Source of the DNA: Streptacidiphilus carbonis
GTDB taxonomy: Bacteria; Actinomycetota; Actinomycetes; Streptomycetales; Streptomycetaceae
Reading direction: 5' to 3'
DNA length: 64,000 bases
NCBI RefSeq assembly: GCF_000787775.1
Contig: NZ_BBPM01000025.1
Span: forward strand, 42,949 to 106,948
The stretch's first letter is position 1, and every line of letters starts with the position of its first letter. The translations under genes were made by a program, and so were the position numbers. The notes under the pieces are model-generated. The model was not told where the DNA came from. It was given only the letters and a program-made list of their open reading frames with translations, and ran no database searches. Positions 1 through 8,320 of the stretch are shown here, piece after piece.

Positions 1-894
1 GTGAGCACGTTCCCGGGACCATCGGCCGCGGCTGCTACCACGGCCGCCGCCACCACTACCGCCGCTGTTGCGGCTGCCACCGCTACCACAGCGCCGGGCC
101 CCGCAGCCCTCGGTGCGACCCCCCTGCCCGCTGCCCGCCCCGCGCCCGGCGGCCCCGGTCCCGTTCTCGGCCCGGGGGTGTACCCGGCCGCCGTCCCGCA
201 CGATGGCGCCCCGGTGCAACGCAGCACTGACGGCGTGCGGTTCAGCGGTGTGGCGGATGCTTTCCCGGTACAGCGGTCGGTACTGCCCGTTGGCGGGTCC
301 GTGGTCCCGGGAGCGCCGCAGGCGTACGGGCACGACCTTGCGGTTCCGCTTGTGGCGGATGCTTTCCCGCTACAGCGGTCGGTACTGCCCGTTGGCGGGT
401 CCGTGGTGCCGCGAGCGCCGCAGGGGTACAGGCGCGACCTTGCGGTTCCGCTCCTGGCAACGGCGCCCGCGCCACGGATGGCGCTGCCGGTGCAGCGGAC
501 GCCCGCGACCCCGTCCGTGCCGAGCCTGGTCAGCGGGTTCATTTCCCCGGCCCGCCGCGCGCAGCCACAGGTGACGCCCGTTGTGGCCCGTCGGAGTGGC
601 GGCGGGAGCGCCGGTGCGAGCGACGAGGGGGGCCGGTACGACCCACCGCCCCCGTACAGCCCCCCGTACAACCCATCGTCCAGCCCCCCGTACAGCTGGC
701 CGGCCGGCCTTACGTCCGCGCCGGGCGTCGACGATTCCGTCTCCGTCACGTCCCGCTTCGACGCCCGGAAGCTGAAGGACGCACAGGTCGACGAGCTGAC
801 CCACAAGCTGATCGGACCGCTGACCAGGATGCTCCGCACCGAGCTGCGACTCGACCGTGAGCGGATCGGCAGGCTGCGCGATCCCCGCCGCTGA
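1..894 (+). CDS. eCIS-locus Pro/Ala-rich protein (possibly 5'-truncated by window)
   Basis: This protein precedes the eCIS tube gene and is read from a GTG at base 1. Because that is the window edge, the true start may lie upstream. Residues 1-70 are almost pure Ala/Thr/Pro. Residues 84-151 are a perfect-register duplication of a 34-residue unit containing DAFP(V/L)QRSVLPVGGSVVP, encoded by a 102-bp tandem repeat. A PPPPYSPPYNPSSSPPYS stretch follows. Only the last ~45 residues look like a folded, conserved segment, with the helical pattern DELTHKLIGPLTRMLRTELR. Similar proteins with a low-complexity N-terminus and this helical tail occur in Streptomyces eCIS clusters, where they are sometimes labelled extensin-like. 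I infer a structural or assembly role from context; the biochemical function is unknown. Confidence 0.6.
   Translation: MSTFPGPSAAAATTAAATTTAAVAAATATTAPGPAALGATPLPAARPAPGGPGPVLGPGVYPAAVPHDGAPVQRSTDGVRFSGVADAFPVQRSVLPVGGSVVPGAPQAYGHDLAVPLVADAFPLQRSVLPVGGSVVPRAPQGYRRDLAVPLLATAPAPRMALPVQRTPATPSVPSLVSGFISPARRAQPQVTPVVARRSGGGSAGASDEGGRYDPPPPYSPPYNPSSSPPYSWPAGLTSAPGVDDSVSVTSRFDARKLKDAQVDELTHKLIGPLTRMLRTELRLDRERIGRLRDPRR
250..453 (+). repeat. 102-bp tandem duplication inside the first eCIS gene
   Basis: Bases 250-351 and 352-453 are two adjacent copies of a 102-bp unit that differ at only a few positions. Each begins GTGGCGGATGCTTTCCCG. The period is a multiple of three, so the reading frame is kept and the encoded 34-residue unit is duplicated. 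Confidence 0.9.
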
Positions 895-996
895 TTGTCC
901 CCTGAATGGCCGGTGAGCCGCCCCTGAGCGGTAGCCGCTGAGTTGACGAAACGTACTGCCGCACCACCTCGACCCATCCGCAGGAAGGCCGCACCG

Positions 997-1434
997 ATGC
1001 CCCAGGAACTGGACCCCGGGTCCACCATCTTCTTCGACCTGACGATCGACAGCCAGGACCTGGGCCGCTTCAACACCTGCGAAGGGCTCGCCGCCGCGGT
1101 GGAGATCTACCAGCACCAGGAGGGGGGCAACAACGGCTTCGTGTGGCAGCTGCCGTCCCGGGTGACCTTCTCCAACATCACGTTGACCCGCCCGCTCACC
1201 CCCGAGACCGGGAAGGTCGGGACCTGGATCACCTCCATCACCACCGGTATCACCCGCCCCACCGCACAGATCGCCGCGAAGCGCGCGGACGGCTCGACCG
1301 TCGCCCGCTGGGGGCTGATCGAAGTGCTCCCGGTGAGCTGGAACGGGCCGTCGTTCAATCCGGAGACGCCGGCCGTGGCCATCGAGACCCTGGTCATCAC
1401 CCACCACGGCTTCACCGACTGGGGGGCCGCGTAG
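997..1434 (+). CDS. eCIS tail-tube family protein (gp19-like)
   Basis: A 145-residue phage T4 gp19-type tube protein. The start at ATG 997 is preceded by AGGAAGG at 982-988; an in-frame TTG at 943 has no ribosome-binding site. Family traits are the N-terminal FFDLTIDSQDLGRFNTCEG strand pattern and the central LPSRVTFSNITLTRPLT segment. Tube proteins of eCIS form the inner conduit within the sheath. A second tube paralogue directly before the LysM adaptor and spike genes corresponds by position to the Afp5/Pvc5 tube initiator that caps the baseplate. The stop codon abuts the next start with no gap, so the two are translationally coupled. Confidence 0.88.
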   Translation: MPQELDPGSTIFFDLTIDSQDLGRFNTCEGLAAAVEIYQHQEGGNNGFVWQLPSRVTFSNITLTRPLTPETGKVGTWITSITTGITRPTAQIAAKRADGSTVARWGLIEVLPVSWNGPSFNPETPAVAIETLVITHHGFTDWGAA

Positions 1435-2154
1435 ATGACTGGCAGCACCGGTGCCGGGAAGAGCCTGACGCGGGCCTCGCTGGCGATCCACGAGCCGCCC
1501 ATCGGCTACGGCACCACACCGGGTTCCCTGATCAGCACCCTGCACTTCGACTACAACCCGTCCCAGCTGACGCTCAGCCGCCGAGCCGAGTGGAAGACCA
1601 CCCCGAGCGCCGCCGTGCGTTCCGGCGCGGTCCCGGAGTTCATGGGTCCCGTGCCCCGCGACATGACGGTGGACATCCTGCTGGACCGCTCCGGGAAACC
1701 GGACAGCCACGACGTGCTCAAGAACGTCGAACTGCTCTTCTCCTGCTGCGAGACGACCACTGCCAGCATCGCGGCGAAGCAGCCCTCACCCCCGTGGGTG
1801 GTCTTCGACTGGGGAGGCAACACCACGGTCCATTTCACTGCCTACGTCAGCTCCGTGGAGGTGCAGGAGGTCCAGATCAGTTCCACCGGCCTGCCCACCC
1901 GCGCTGTCTGCCAGGTGCACCTGAACGAGATCCCGAGCAAGACCGCCGGCCAGAACCCCACCTCCGGCGCGCTCACTGCCCGGCGGGTGCACCGGGTGGT
2001 CGCAGGCGACTCGCTGCAGTTCCTCGCCTGGCGCGAGTACGGGGACGCCACTGCCTGGCGCACCATCGCCGAGGCCAACGGTATCGACGACCCGGCGCAG
2101 CTGAACCCGGGTACCGAACTCATGCTCCCCGCCGCTGAAGAGGTCGGCGCCTGA
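1435..2154 (+). CDS. LysM-domain eCIS baseplate adaptor (Afp7/Pvc7-like)
   Basis: A 239-residue protein starting immediately after the tube gene stop. The N-terminal ~170 residues show the eCIS adaptor pattern: LHFDYNPSQLTLSRRAEW, then a phage-like beta-rich core ending in QVHLNEIPSK. The last ~55 residues form a LysM module (VHRVVAGDSLQFLAWREYG, AEANGIDD, LNPGTELMLP). In phage and eCIS baseplates this family is the tube-spike adaptor equivalent to gp53/gpX. LysM modules generally bind peptidoglycan. The stop overlaps the following ATG by one base. Confidence 0.88.
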   Translation: MTGSTGAGKSLTRASLAIHEPPIGYGTTPGSLISTLHFDYNPSQLTLSRRAEWKTTPSAAVRSGAVPEFMGPVPRDMTVDILLDRSGKPDSHDVLKNVELLFSCCETTTASIAAKQPSPPWVVFDWGGNTTVHFTAYVSSVEVQEVQISSTGLPTRAVCQVHLNEIPSKTAGQNPTSGALTARRVHRVVAGDSLQFLAWREYGDATAWRTIAEANGIDDPAQLNPGTELMLPAAEEVGA

Positions 2155-4034
2155 TGAGCCGGATCAGTTACTCCAACATCTTCCATGCCACGTTCGACGG
2201 CCGGAAACTGGCGGACGACATCGCCCCGCTGCTGGTGTCCGGCTGGGTCGACTTCGGCGCCGGTGTGCCCGGCTCCTTCCAGCTCGACTTCCGGGACCCC
2301 GACCGGCTGGTGCTGGCCAAGGCCGGCATCAGGCTCGGCACCAAGGTGGTGCTGGCGCCGGTCGCGGCCGGCCAAGGCGCGCAGTACCCGCTGCTCAGCG
2401 GCGAGGTCACCGGTCTGGAGAGCGACTACGACGGCACCGGCAGCTTCACCGTCGTACGCGGCTACGACCTCGGCCACCGGATGCTGCGGCAGCGCCGGGT
2501 GGCGGCGTACCGCAACATGACCGCCTCCGACATCGCCCGCCAGCTGGCGGGCAAGGACAAGGTCCCGATCGGCAGTATCCACCGGACCACGACGGTCTAC
2601 GAGTTCGTCACCCAGGCCAACATCACCGACTGGGACTTCCTCTGCCGCCTCGCCGACGAGAACGAGATGGTGATGTCCCTGAGCGCCCGGGGCACCTTCC
2701 AGTTCGTCAAGCGCGACCCCGCGTCCGGTGCGCCCGCGGCGAGCTCGCTGAGCGACAGCAGCCCGCACGTGCTGGCGCGCGAGTCCATCCGGCGCTGCCG
2801 GGCCGCCGTCACCTCCGCCGACCAGGTGGCCGAGGTCCGGGCCCGCGGCTGGGACGTGACGACGAAGAAGACTCTGGTCGGTCAGTCGCCCACTGTCGCC
2901 AACCCCGGTATCGCGATCGGGATCACCCCCACCGACGCCGTCGCCGCCTTCGGGACCGCCACGCTCGTCGAGACCGACACCCCCTACGACAAGCAGGGGG
3001 AGGTGAAGAACGCCGCAGCCGCCCTCGCCGACGACGTCACCGCCGCCTTCGCCGAGTTGGAGGTGACCGCCGCCGGCAACCCCGAGCTGCGACCCGGCGT
3101 CCCGGTCGCCCTCGCGGGGGTGGGCGACCCCTTCGAGGGCAAGTACACGGTGACCGGCGCCCGCCACAGCTTCGGGCTCGGCGGTGGCGGATACGAGACG
3201 TTCCTGACTGTCAGCGGACGCCAGTGGCGCTCCCTGTTCGGCCTCACCTCGGGTGGTGTCGGCAGCATGCCCCGGCTGCCGAGCGTCGCCAACGCCCTGG
3301 TCACGGACATCAAGGATCCGCTCAGACAGGGCCGGGTCAAGTTGCGGTTCCCCTGGCTGGACGACACCTACGTCAGCGACTGGACCCGTACCGTGCAGTT
3401 CGGCGGGGTGAACGGCGGCGGGCTGATCGGCCCGGACGTCGACGACGAGGTGCTGGTGACGTTCGACCGCGGTGCCCTGGACCACCCGTTCGTCATCGGC
3501 GGCCTCTACAACGGCAAGGACAAGCCGGGCGACGTCGATGTCCAGCCGTACGACGCCACCAGCGGCAGGACCGTCCGGCGCACCCTCGCCGACCGCAGCG
3601 GCAATCGCCTGGACCTGCTGGACCAGCGCACCGGAGGCAGGCAGGGGGTACGGCTCAACACCGGTGACAACCGGCTGACCGTCAACCTGGACCGGTCCCA
3701 TACCGAGATAACCATCGACAGCAAGGGCAGCGTCACCATCAAGGGCACTCGGAAGGTGTCCGTCGAGGCGGCGGACATCTCGCTGAAGGCGGGCGAGAAA
3801 CTGTCCATGAGCAGCGGCGGCGACCTGTCGATCGAGGGGGAGGTCGTCACCGTCAAGGGCGGGGCGGCGCTCAGCATGAACGCGGTGAACACGAGCGTGA
3901 GCGGCGACGTCGGCCTGGAGCTCTCCTCGGTCGCGGACCTCGACATCCAGGGCATCAACATCCAACTGGCCGGCATCATCAAGATGCTGGGAGAGGCGAC
4001 CCTCGACGGGGCGCAGGTCATGGTGATCCCCTGA
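2154..4034 (+). CDS. VgrG/gpD-like spike protein (Afp8-like)
   Basis: A 626-residue central spike. Residues 1-350 match the phage late-control gene D/gp27-like hub, including WDFLCRLADENEMVMSL. Residues ~375-460 are the gp5-type OB domain (LVTDIKDPLRQGRVKLRFPW through DDEVLVTFDRGALDHPFVIG). The C-terminal ~140 residues are a regular beta-helix built from short strand repeats such as SKGSVTIKG and GGDLSIEGEVV, and form the needle. No extra effector domain follows the helix. It sits between the LysM adaptor and the gp25 gene with one-base overlaps on both sides, which is the classic baseplate operon arrangement. Confidence 0.92.
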   Translation: MSRISYSNIFHATFDGRKLADDIAPLLVSGWVDFGAGVPGSFQLDFRDPDRLVLAKAGIRLGTKVVLAPVAAGQGAQYPLLSGEVTGLESDYDGTGSFTVVRGYDLGHRMLRQRRVAAYRNMTASDIARQLAGKDKVPIGSIHRTTTVYEFVTQANITDWDFLCRLADENEMVMSLSARGTFQFVKRDPASGAPAASSLSDSSPHVLARESIRRCRAAVTSADQVAEVRARGWDVTTKKTLVGQSPTVANPGIAIGITPTDAVAAFGTATLVETDTPYDKQGEVKNAAAALADDVTAAFAELEVTAAGNPELRPGVPVALAGVGDPFEGKYTVTGARHSFGLGGGGYETFLTVSGRQWRSLFGLTSGGVGSMPRLPSVANALVTDIKDPLRQGRVKLRFPWLDDTYVSDWTRTVQFGGVNGGGLIGPDVDDEVLVTFDRGALDHPFVIGGLYNGKDKPGDVDVQPYDATSGRTVRRTLADRSGNRLDLLDQRTGGRQGVRLNTGDNRLTVNLDRSHTEITIDSKGSVTIKGTRKVSVEAADISLKAGEKLSMSSGGDLSIEGEVVTVKGGAALSMNAVNTSVSGDVGLELSSVADLDIQGINIQLAGIIKMLGEATLDGAQVMVIP

Positions 4035-4501
4035 TGCCCGAGCAGTTCGTCGGCACCGGATGGGCGTTCCCGATGCGCATCGGCCCCACCGGCGGCATCG
4101 CCATGGTCAGCGGCGAGCGCGAGATCGAGGAGGCCATGCGGCTGGTGCTGGCCACCGCACCGGGCGAGCGGCCGATGCGGCCCGAATTCGGCTGCGCCAT
4201 CCACGACATGGTCTTCGCCCCGGTCAACGAGGCCACCGCGGGCCGGATCCAGCACGAGGTCCGCGGCAGCCTGGACCGCTGGGAACCGCGCATCGAGGTC
4301 GAGGACGTCGAGGTGACCGCCGGGGAGGAGCCGGGGGTGCTCTTCATCGACGTCCGCTATTCGATCCGCGGCACCAACAACCCGCGCAGCCTGGTCTTCC
4401 CGTTCTACGTCATCCCCTCCCACGACGAGCCGTCCCCGGACCCTGGACCTGGACCTGGACCTGGACCTGGACCTGGACCGGCCACCGAAAGCGACCGCTG
4501 A
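4034..4501 (+). CDS. gp25-like baseplate wedge protein (Afp9-like)
   Basis: A 155-residue gp25/lysozyme-like wedge protein. The diagnostic stretch EIEEAMRLVLATAPGERPMRPEFG carries the EPR-like core used to polymerise the sheath onto the baseplate, followed by IHDMVFAPVNEATAGRI. After the usual family end it has an unusual C-terminal tail of alternating Pro-Gly dipeptides encoded by a 6-bp tandem repeat. It overlaps the previous stop and the next start by one base each. Confidence 0.92.
   Translation: MPEQFVGTGWAFPMRIGPTGGIAMVSGEREIEEAMRLVLATAPGERPMRPEFGCAIHDMVFAPVNEATAGRIQHEVRGSLDRWEPRIEVEDVEVTAGEEPGVLFIDVRYSIRGTNNPRSLVFPFYVIPSHDEPSPDPGPGPGPGPGPGPATESDR
4442..4480 (+). repeat. Hexanucleotide tandem repeat (CTGGAC)n
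   Basis: About six perfect copies of the unit CTGGAC encode a Pro-Gly run at the C-terminus of the gp25-like wedge protein. Because the unit is 6 bp, copy-number changes would not shift the frame. It is a likely length-polymorphic site. Confidence 0.85.
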
Positions 4502-6459
4502 TGGCACTGCCCTCCCCCAACCTCGACGACCGGCGCTTCCAGCAGTTCGTCGACGACGCCAAGCGCTACATCCAGCAGCGCGCCCCGGAGTGGACCGACC
4601 ACAACGTGTCGGACCCCGGCGTCACGCTCGTCGAGACGGTCGCGCACATGGCCGACCAGATCGTGTACCGGCTCAACCGCGTGCCGGAGAAGAACCACCT
4701 CGCCTTCCTCGACCTCATCGGGATCACCCTGTTCCCGCCCTCCGCCGCGCGCGCCGCGGTCACCTTCTGGCTGTCCTCGCCGCTGGGCGACGCCGTCCGG
4801 CTGCCGATCGGCACCGAGGTCGCCACTTCCCGGACCGAGAGCGAGGAGGCGGTGGTCTTCGCCACCGAGCGCGAACTCACAGTGGTGCCCAGCGAGTTGG
4901 CGTACCTCGTGGTTCAGCAGAGCGGGCAGGCGGTGATCGACCGGACCTCGGACCTCGCCGAGGGCAAGGACCTGCACTGCTTTGCCGAGTCACCGCGGCC
5001 CGGGGACTGCCTGCTTTTCGGGCTCACCGCCGCAGTCCCGCACTGCGCGGTGGCGCTCACGCTCGACAGCCGGGTCGACGGTGTCGGCGTCGACCCCCGG
5101 CAGCCGCCGCTGGTCTGGGAGGCCTGGACGGAGGACGGTTGGACCGGCTGCGAGGTCGACCGGGACGGTACCGGCGGGCTCAACCGCCCGGGCGAGGTCG
5201 TGCTGCACGTCCCCGGCGGCCACGTGCTGTCCCGCACCGGACGGCGCGAGGCCGGCTGGCTGCGCTGCCGCGTCACGGAGCCGCTGCCCGACCAGCCCTT
5301 CTACACCACCTCGCCCACCGTGCGGTCGGCCGAGGCGTTCACCATCGGCGGCACCACCGGCGCCGTCCACGCCGAGACGGTCCGCGACGAAGCGCTGGGG
5401 GAGTCCACCGGGCTGCCCGGCCAGCGGCTGCGGCTGGCCCGGGCCCCCGTCGTCGGCGACACACCCCCGCTGCACCTCCAGGTCGCCGAGAACGACGGGT
5501 GGACCGACTGGGAGGCCGTCCCGCACTTCGCCGCCTCCGGTCCCGGCGACCGCCACTTCACCCTCGACACGGCCACCGGCGAGCTCGCCTTCGGCACCGC
5601 GGTCCGCGAACCCGACGGCAGCCTGCGCCAGTACGGTGCCGTGCCGCCCAAGGGCGCGGTCATTCGCGCCCGCCGGTACCGCACCGGCGGGGGCAGGGCG
5701 GGGAACGTCGCACGCGGCGCCATCCAGGTGGTGCGCAACTCCGTCCCCTACGTCTCCGAGGTGGTCAACCGCGAGGCCGCCACCGGCGGGGTGGACGCCG
5801 AGACCGTCGCCGAGGCGAAGGCCCGCGCCCCGATCACGCTACGCGCCCAGGACCGCGCCGTGACCCTGCGCGACTACGAGGAGCTCGCCCGGCGTGCCGC
5901 ACCCGAGACTGCCCGGATCACCTGCCTCGAGGGCGACCCGGACGAGCACGGTGCCCATGCGGTACGGGTCCTGGTCGTCCCGCAGGCGGTAGCCGACGCC
6001 GGCGGGCACCTGCGCTTCGAGCAACTCGTCCCCGGGGACGCGCTGCTGGGGCGGATTACCCAGTATCTCGACGACCGCCGGCTGATCGGCACCCGGCTGG
6101 CCGTCGGCCCGCCCTACTACCAGGGCGTCACCGTCGTCGCCACCGTGCATGCCTTCCGCGGCACCGACGCCGACCGGGTCCGGCGGCAGGCGCACGATGC
6201 CCTCTACCGGCACCTCGACCCCTTGACCGGGGGGAGCCACGGCACCGGCTGGCCCTTCGGCCGACCGGTGCAGTCCGGTGAGATCTTCGCCGTCCTGCAA
6301 CGGGTACCCGGTGTCGAACTAGTCGACCAGGTGCTGCTGCACCCGGCCGACCCGCTCACCGGCAAGCGCGGGGAGCCGACCGACCGGATCAACCTCGACG
6401 CGCCGGCCCTGGTCTTCTCCTTCGACCACCGGGTCCGCGTCATCGGCGACCCGTCATGA
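4501..6459 (+). CDS. Putative baseplate assembly protein (gpJ/gp6-like, Afp11)
   Basis: A 652-residue baseplate J family protein, with the start at ATG 4501 overlapping the stop of the wedge gene. The N-terminus (PNLDDRRFQQFVDDAKRYI, then DPGVTLVETVAHMADQIVYR) is the signature of the putative baseplate-assembly family found in eCIS. The centre (residues ~280-430) is a variable beta-rich insertion. The C-terminal region restores the gpJ core with RAPITLRAQDRAVTLRDYE and AVLQRVPGVELVDQVLL. It is expected to form the wedge ring around the spike hub. Translation is coupled to the tail protein I gene by a four-base overlap. Confidence 0.9.
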   Translation: MALPSPNLDDRRFQQFVDDAKRYIQQRAPEWTDHNVSDPGVTLVETVAHMADQIVYRLNRVPEKNHLAFLDLIGITLFPPSAARAAVTFWLSSPLGDAVRLPIGTEVATSRTESEEAVVFATERELTVVPSELAYLVVQQSGQAVIDRTSDLAEGKDLHCFAESPRPGDCLLFGLTAAVPHCAVALTLDSRVDGVGVDPRQPPLVWEAWTEDGWTGCEVDRDGTGGLNRPGEVVLHVPGGHVLSRTGRREAGWLRCRVTEPLPDQPFYTTSPTVRSAEAFTIGGTTGAVHAETVRDEALGESTGLPGQRLRLARAPVVGDTPPLHLQVAENDGWTDWEAVPHFAASGPGDRHFTLDTATGELAFGTAVREPDGSLRQYGAVPPKGAVIRARRYRTGGGRAGNVARGAIQVVRNSVPYVSEVVNREAATGGVDAETVAEAKARAPITLRAQDRAVTLRDYEELARRAAPETARITCLEGDPDEHGAHAVRVLVVPQAVADAGGHLRFEQLVPGDALLGRITQYLDDRRLIGTRLAVGPPYYQGVTVVATVHAFRGTDADRVRRQAHDALYRHLDPLTGGSHGTGWPFGRPVQSGEIFAVLQRVPGVELVDQVLLHPADPLTGKRGEPTDRINLDAPALVFSFDHRVRVIGDPS

Positions 6460-7013
6460 GGGGCTCCATCGACGGTCTGGGCACCTCCGCGCCGCTGGGC
6501 CTGATGCTGCCCGCCGTCTTCGCCGACGACGACCTGGCACAGCGCTTCGTCGCCGGGCTCGACGAGGTGCTCGCCCCACTGCACAACGTCCTCGACTGCC
6601 TGGACTCCTACTTCACCCCCTCGTTGGCCCCCGTGGACTTCGTCCGCTGGCTCAGCGACTGGGTCGGTGCGGAGACCGACGGCACGGAGGACGAGGTGCT
6701 GCTGCGTGCGGCGGTCGCGGCCGCCGCGCACCTGCACCGCATCCGCGGCACCCGCCGCGGCCTGGCCGAGGCGGTACGTCTCGCTTTCGGGGTGGAGCCG
6801 GAGATCACCGAGAGCGGCGGCGCCGCTTGGGACGCCAGGCCGCTCGGCCCGGTTCCCGGAGAACGTCGCCCGCGGCTGCACGTGACGCTCTCCCTGCCCG
6901 ACCCCACTCCTCAGGACCGGCACCGGCTGGAAACCCTGGTTGCCGCCGCCCGTCCTGCCCACATGCCGTACACGGTCCAGGTGACCGAAGCTGAGAGGAA
7001 CCTTGACAGGTGA
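6456..7013 (+). CDS. Phage tail protein I-like baseplate protein
   Basis: A 185-residue tail protein I-like baseplate component. Diagnostic features are LGLMLPAVFADDDLAQRFVAG, DVL/LDCLDSYFTP followed by VRWLSDWVG, and HRIRGTRRGLAEAVRLAFG near the middle. In contractile systems this family joins gpJ in the wedge. It is encoded with ATGA and GTGA overlaps on both sides, placing it firmly in the same polycistronic unit. Confidence 0.88.
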   Translation: MRGSIDGLGTSAPLGLMLPAVFADDDLAQRFVAGLDEVLAPLHNVLDCLDSYFTPSLAPVDFVRWLSDWVGAETDGTEDEVLLRAAVAAAAHLHRIRGTRRGLAEAVRLAFGVEPEITESGGAAWDARPLGPVPGERRPRLHVTLSLPDPTPQDRHRLETLVAAARPAHMPYTVQVTEAERNLDR

Positions 7014-8320
7014 CCGACCAGACCGCCAACGCGGGCCGGGGACCGAACCCCGGACAGAACAGGGCGCCCGCGTGTGCCGAGTGCGGCGCGCCGCCGACCC
7101 CCGGGCAATCCTTCTGTGACAGTTGCGGCGCGGTGCTCAGTTGGACCCCGGGCACGGGTTACCGCCAGGAGACGACTGACGGCCGGAGGGCCGGCAACGA
7201 CGACACACCGGTGCACGGTGTCGCCGTCAACGACCCCGCCGAGCCGCCCACGCCGGAACCGGCGCGCTCGGCCGTCCCGTTCCGGGGCGTGATCGGAGCG
7301 CGGGCCGACGCCGACAGCCCCGGCGCTCCAGCCTTCGCCGACCCGGAAGCCCCCACCGTACCGACGCCCGCCACCGCGCCCAGCGATCGGACCGCCGAAC
7401 CCCTCCCCGCCGGCGGATGGGAACCTTCCGCCGCGGAACGGGCCAGGGCCCTGCTGATCCCGGTCACCGACCCGGAGCCGGCGGCCGCTCCACTGTCCGT
7501 GGCCCCCGTGCTGCCGGGCCGTCCAGTCAGCGCGCGACCGCAGGTCCAGGGCCTCCAGCAGCAGGATGACGAGGACGGCGCCCGCTGCCCGTGGTGCGGC
7601 ACCGGCAACAGGCCCGACCGCCACTTCTGCCGCCGCTGCGCCATGACCATGGACGGCCGTCCGGCGGATCCGGCCCGTCGGCCCTGGTGGCGCAGACTGC
7701 CGGGCCTCGGCGTTCGGCGGGTGCCGTGGGCCGGTGAACGGCCCCGCCTGCGCCGGGGCCTGGGCCGCGTGCTGAGCTGGGTGGTCGGCGCCGTGGCGCT
7801 GGCGCTGCTGGTGACCGCCGCGCTGAACACCGGAACGGCGGTGCAGTCGGTGCGCGACCACTTCACCAAGCGGGCCCCGATCTCACCGGACTCCTATCGC
7901 GCGTCCCGCTCCTTCGCCGGCCACGGCCCTGGGCTCGCCTTCGACAAGTTCAACAACACCTGGTGGGGGCCGGGCCTGACCGAGTCCGATGCCGGAGAGT
8001 GGGTCGAGGCCGACTTCAGCCAGCCGGCCGACCTGCTCGACGTCGTCATCACCTCGGGTGAGTCGACCCTGCCGAGCGATCTGTCCAAGTCCGCTCTCCC
8101 CCACACCATCGAGGCTGTCGTCACTACGGCGGACGGGCGGACCCAGAACCGCTTGCTCACGCTGGACCAGGCCAGCGGCGGGCAGACCCGAGCCTTCCGG
8201 GCGAGTGACGTCACCTCCGTCCGCTTCATCCTGCGCTCGGCCTACGGCGCCTCGGCCTTGAAGCAGGTGGCCATCGCCGAGATCGAGTTCTTCGGGCCGT
8301 CCAGCGGCGGCGGCTCGTAA
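7010..8320 (+). CDS. eCIS-linked zinc-ribbon, single-pass membrane protein with discoidin-like C-domain (CisA-like)
   Basis: A 436-residue bitopic protein. It has two Cys4 zinc ribbons, CAECG...FCDSCG near residue 25 and CPWCG...FCRRC near residue 200. A disordered Pro/Ala linker separates them. One hydrophobic helix (LSWVVGAVALALLVTAALNT, about residues 254-273) follows. A C-terminal ~145-residue beta-sandwich (AFDKFNNTWWGPG, WVEADFSQPADL, IAEIEFFG) resembles discoidin/NADase-translocation-type glycan-binding domains. Topology suggests a cytoplasmic N-terminus and an exported C-domain. This architecture and position match, as far as I recall, the CisA membrane protein described for Streptomyces eCIS, which is needed for membrane recruitment and firing. 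The 3' end overlaps the opposing LuxR gene by 79 bp. Confidence 0.75.
   Translation: MTDQTANAGRGPNPGQNRAPACAECGAPPTPGQSFCDSCGAVLSWTPGTGYRQETTDGRRAGNDDTPVHGVAVNDPAEPPTPEPARSAVPFRGVIGARADADSPGAPAFADPEAPTVPTPATAPSDRTAEPLPAGGWEPSAAERARALLIPVTDPEPAAAPLSVAPVLPGRPVSARPQVQGLQQQDDEDGARCPWCGTGNRPDRHFCRRCAMTMDGRPADPARRPWWRRLPGLGVRRVPWAGERPRLRRGLGRVLSWVVGAVALALLVTAALNTGTAVQSVRDHFTKRAPISPDSYRASRSFAGHGPGLAFDKFNNTWWGPGLTESDAGEWVEADFSQPADLLDVVITSGESTLPSDLSKSALPHTIEAVVTTADGRTQNRLLTLDQASGGQTRAFRASDVTSVRFILRSAYGASALKQVAIAEIEFFGPSSGGGS

Noticed and set aside
1842-3965. A 707-codon minus-strand frame opposite the spike gene
   Set aside because: It has no recognisable domain. The plus strand encodes a complete VgrG-like protein with overlap-coupled neighbours.
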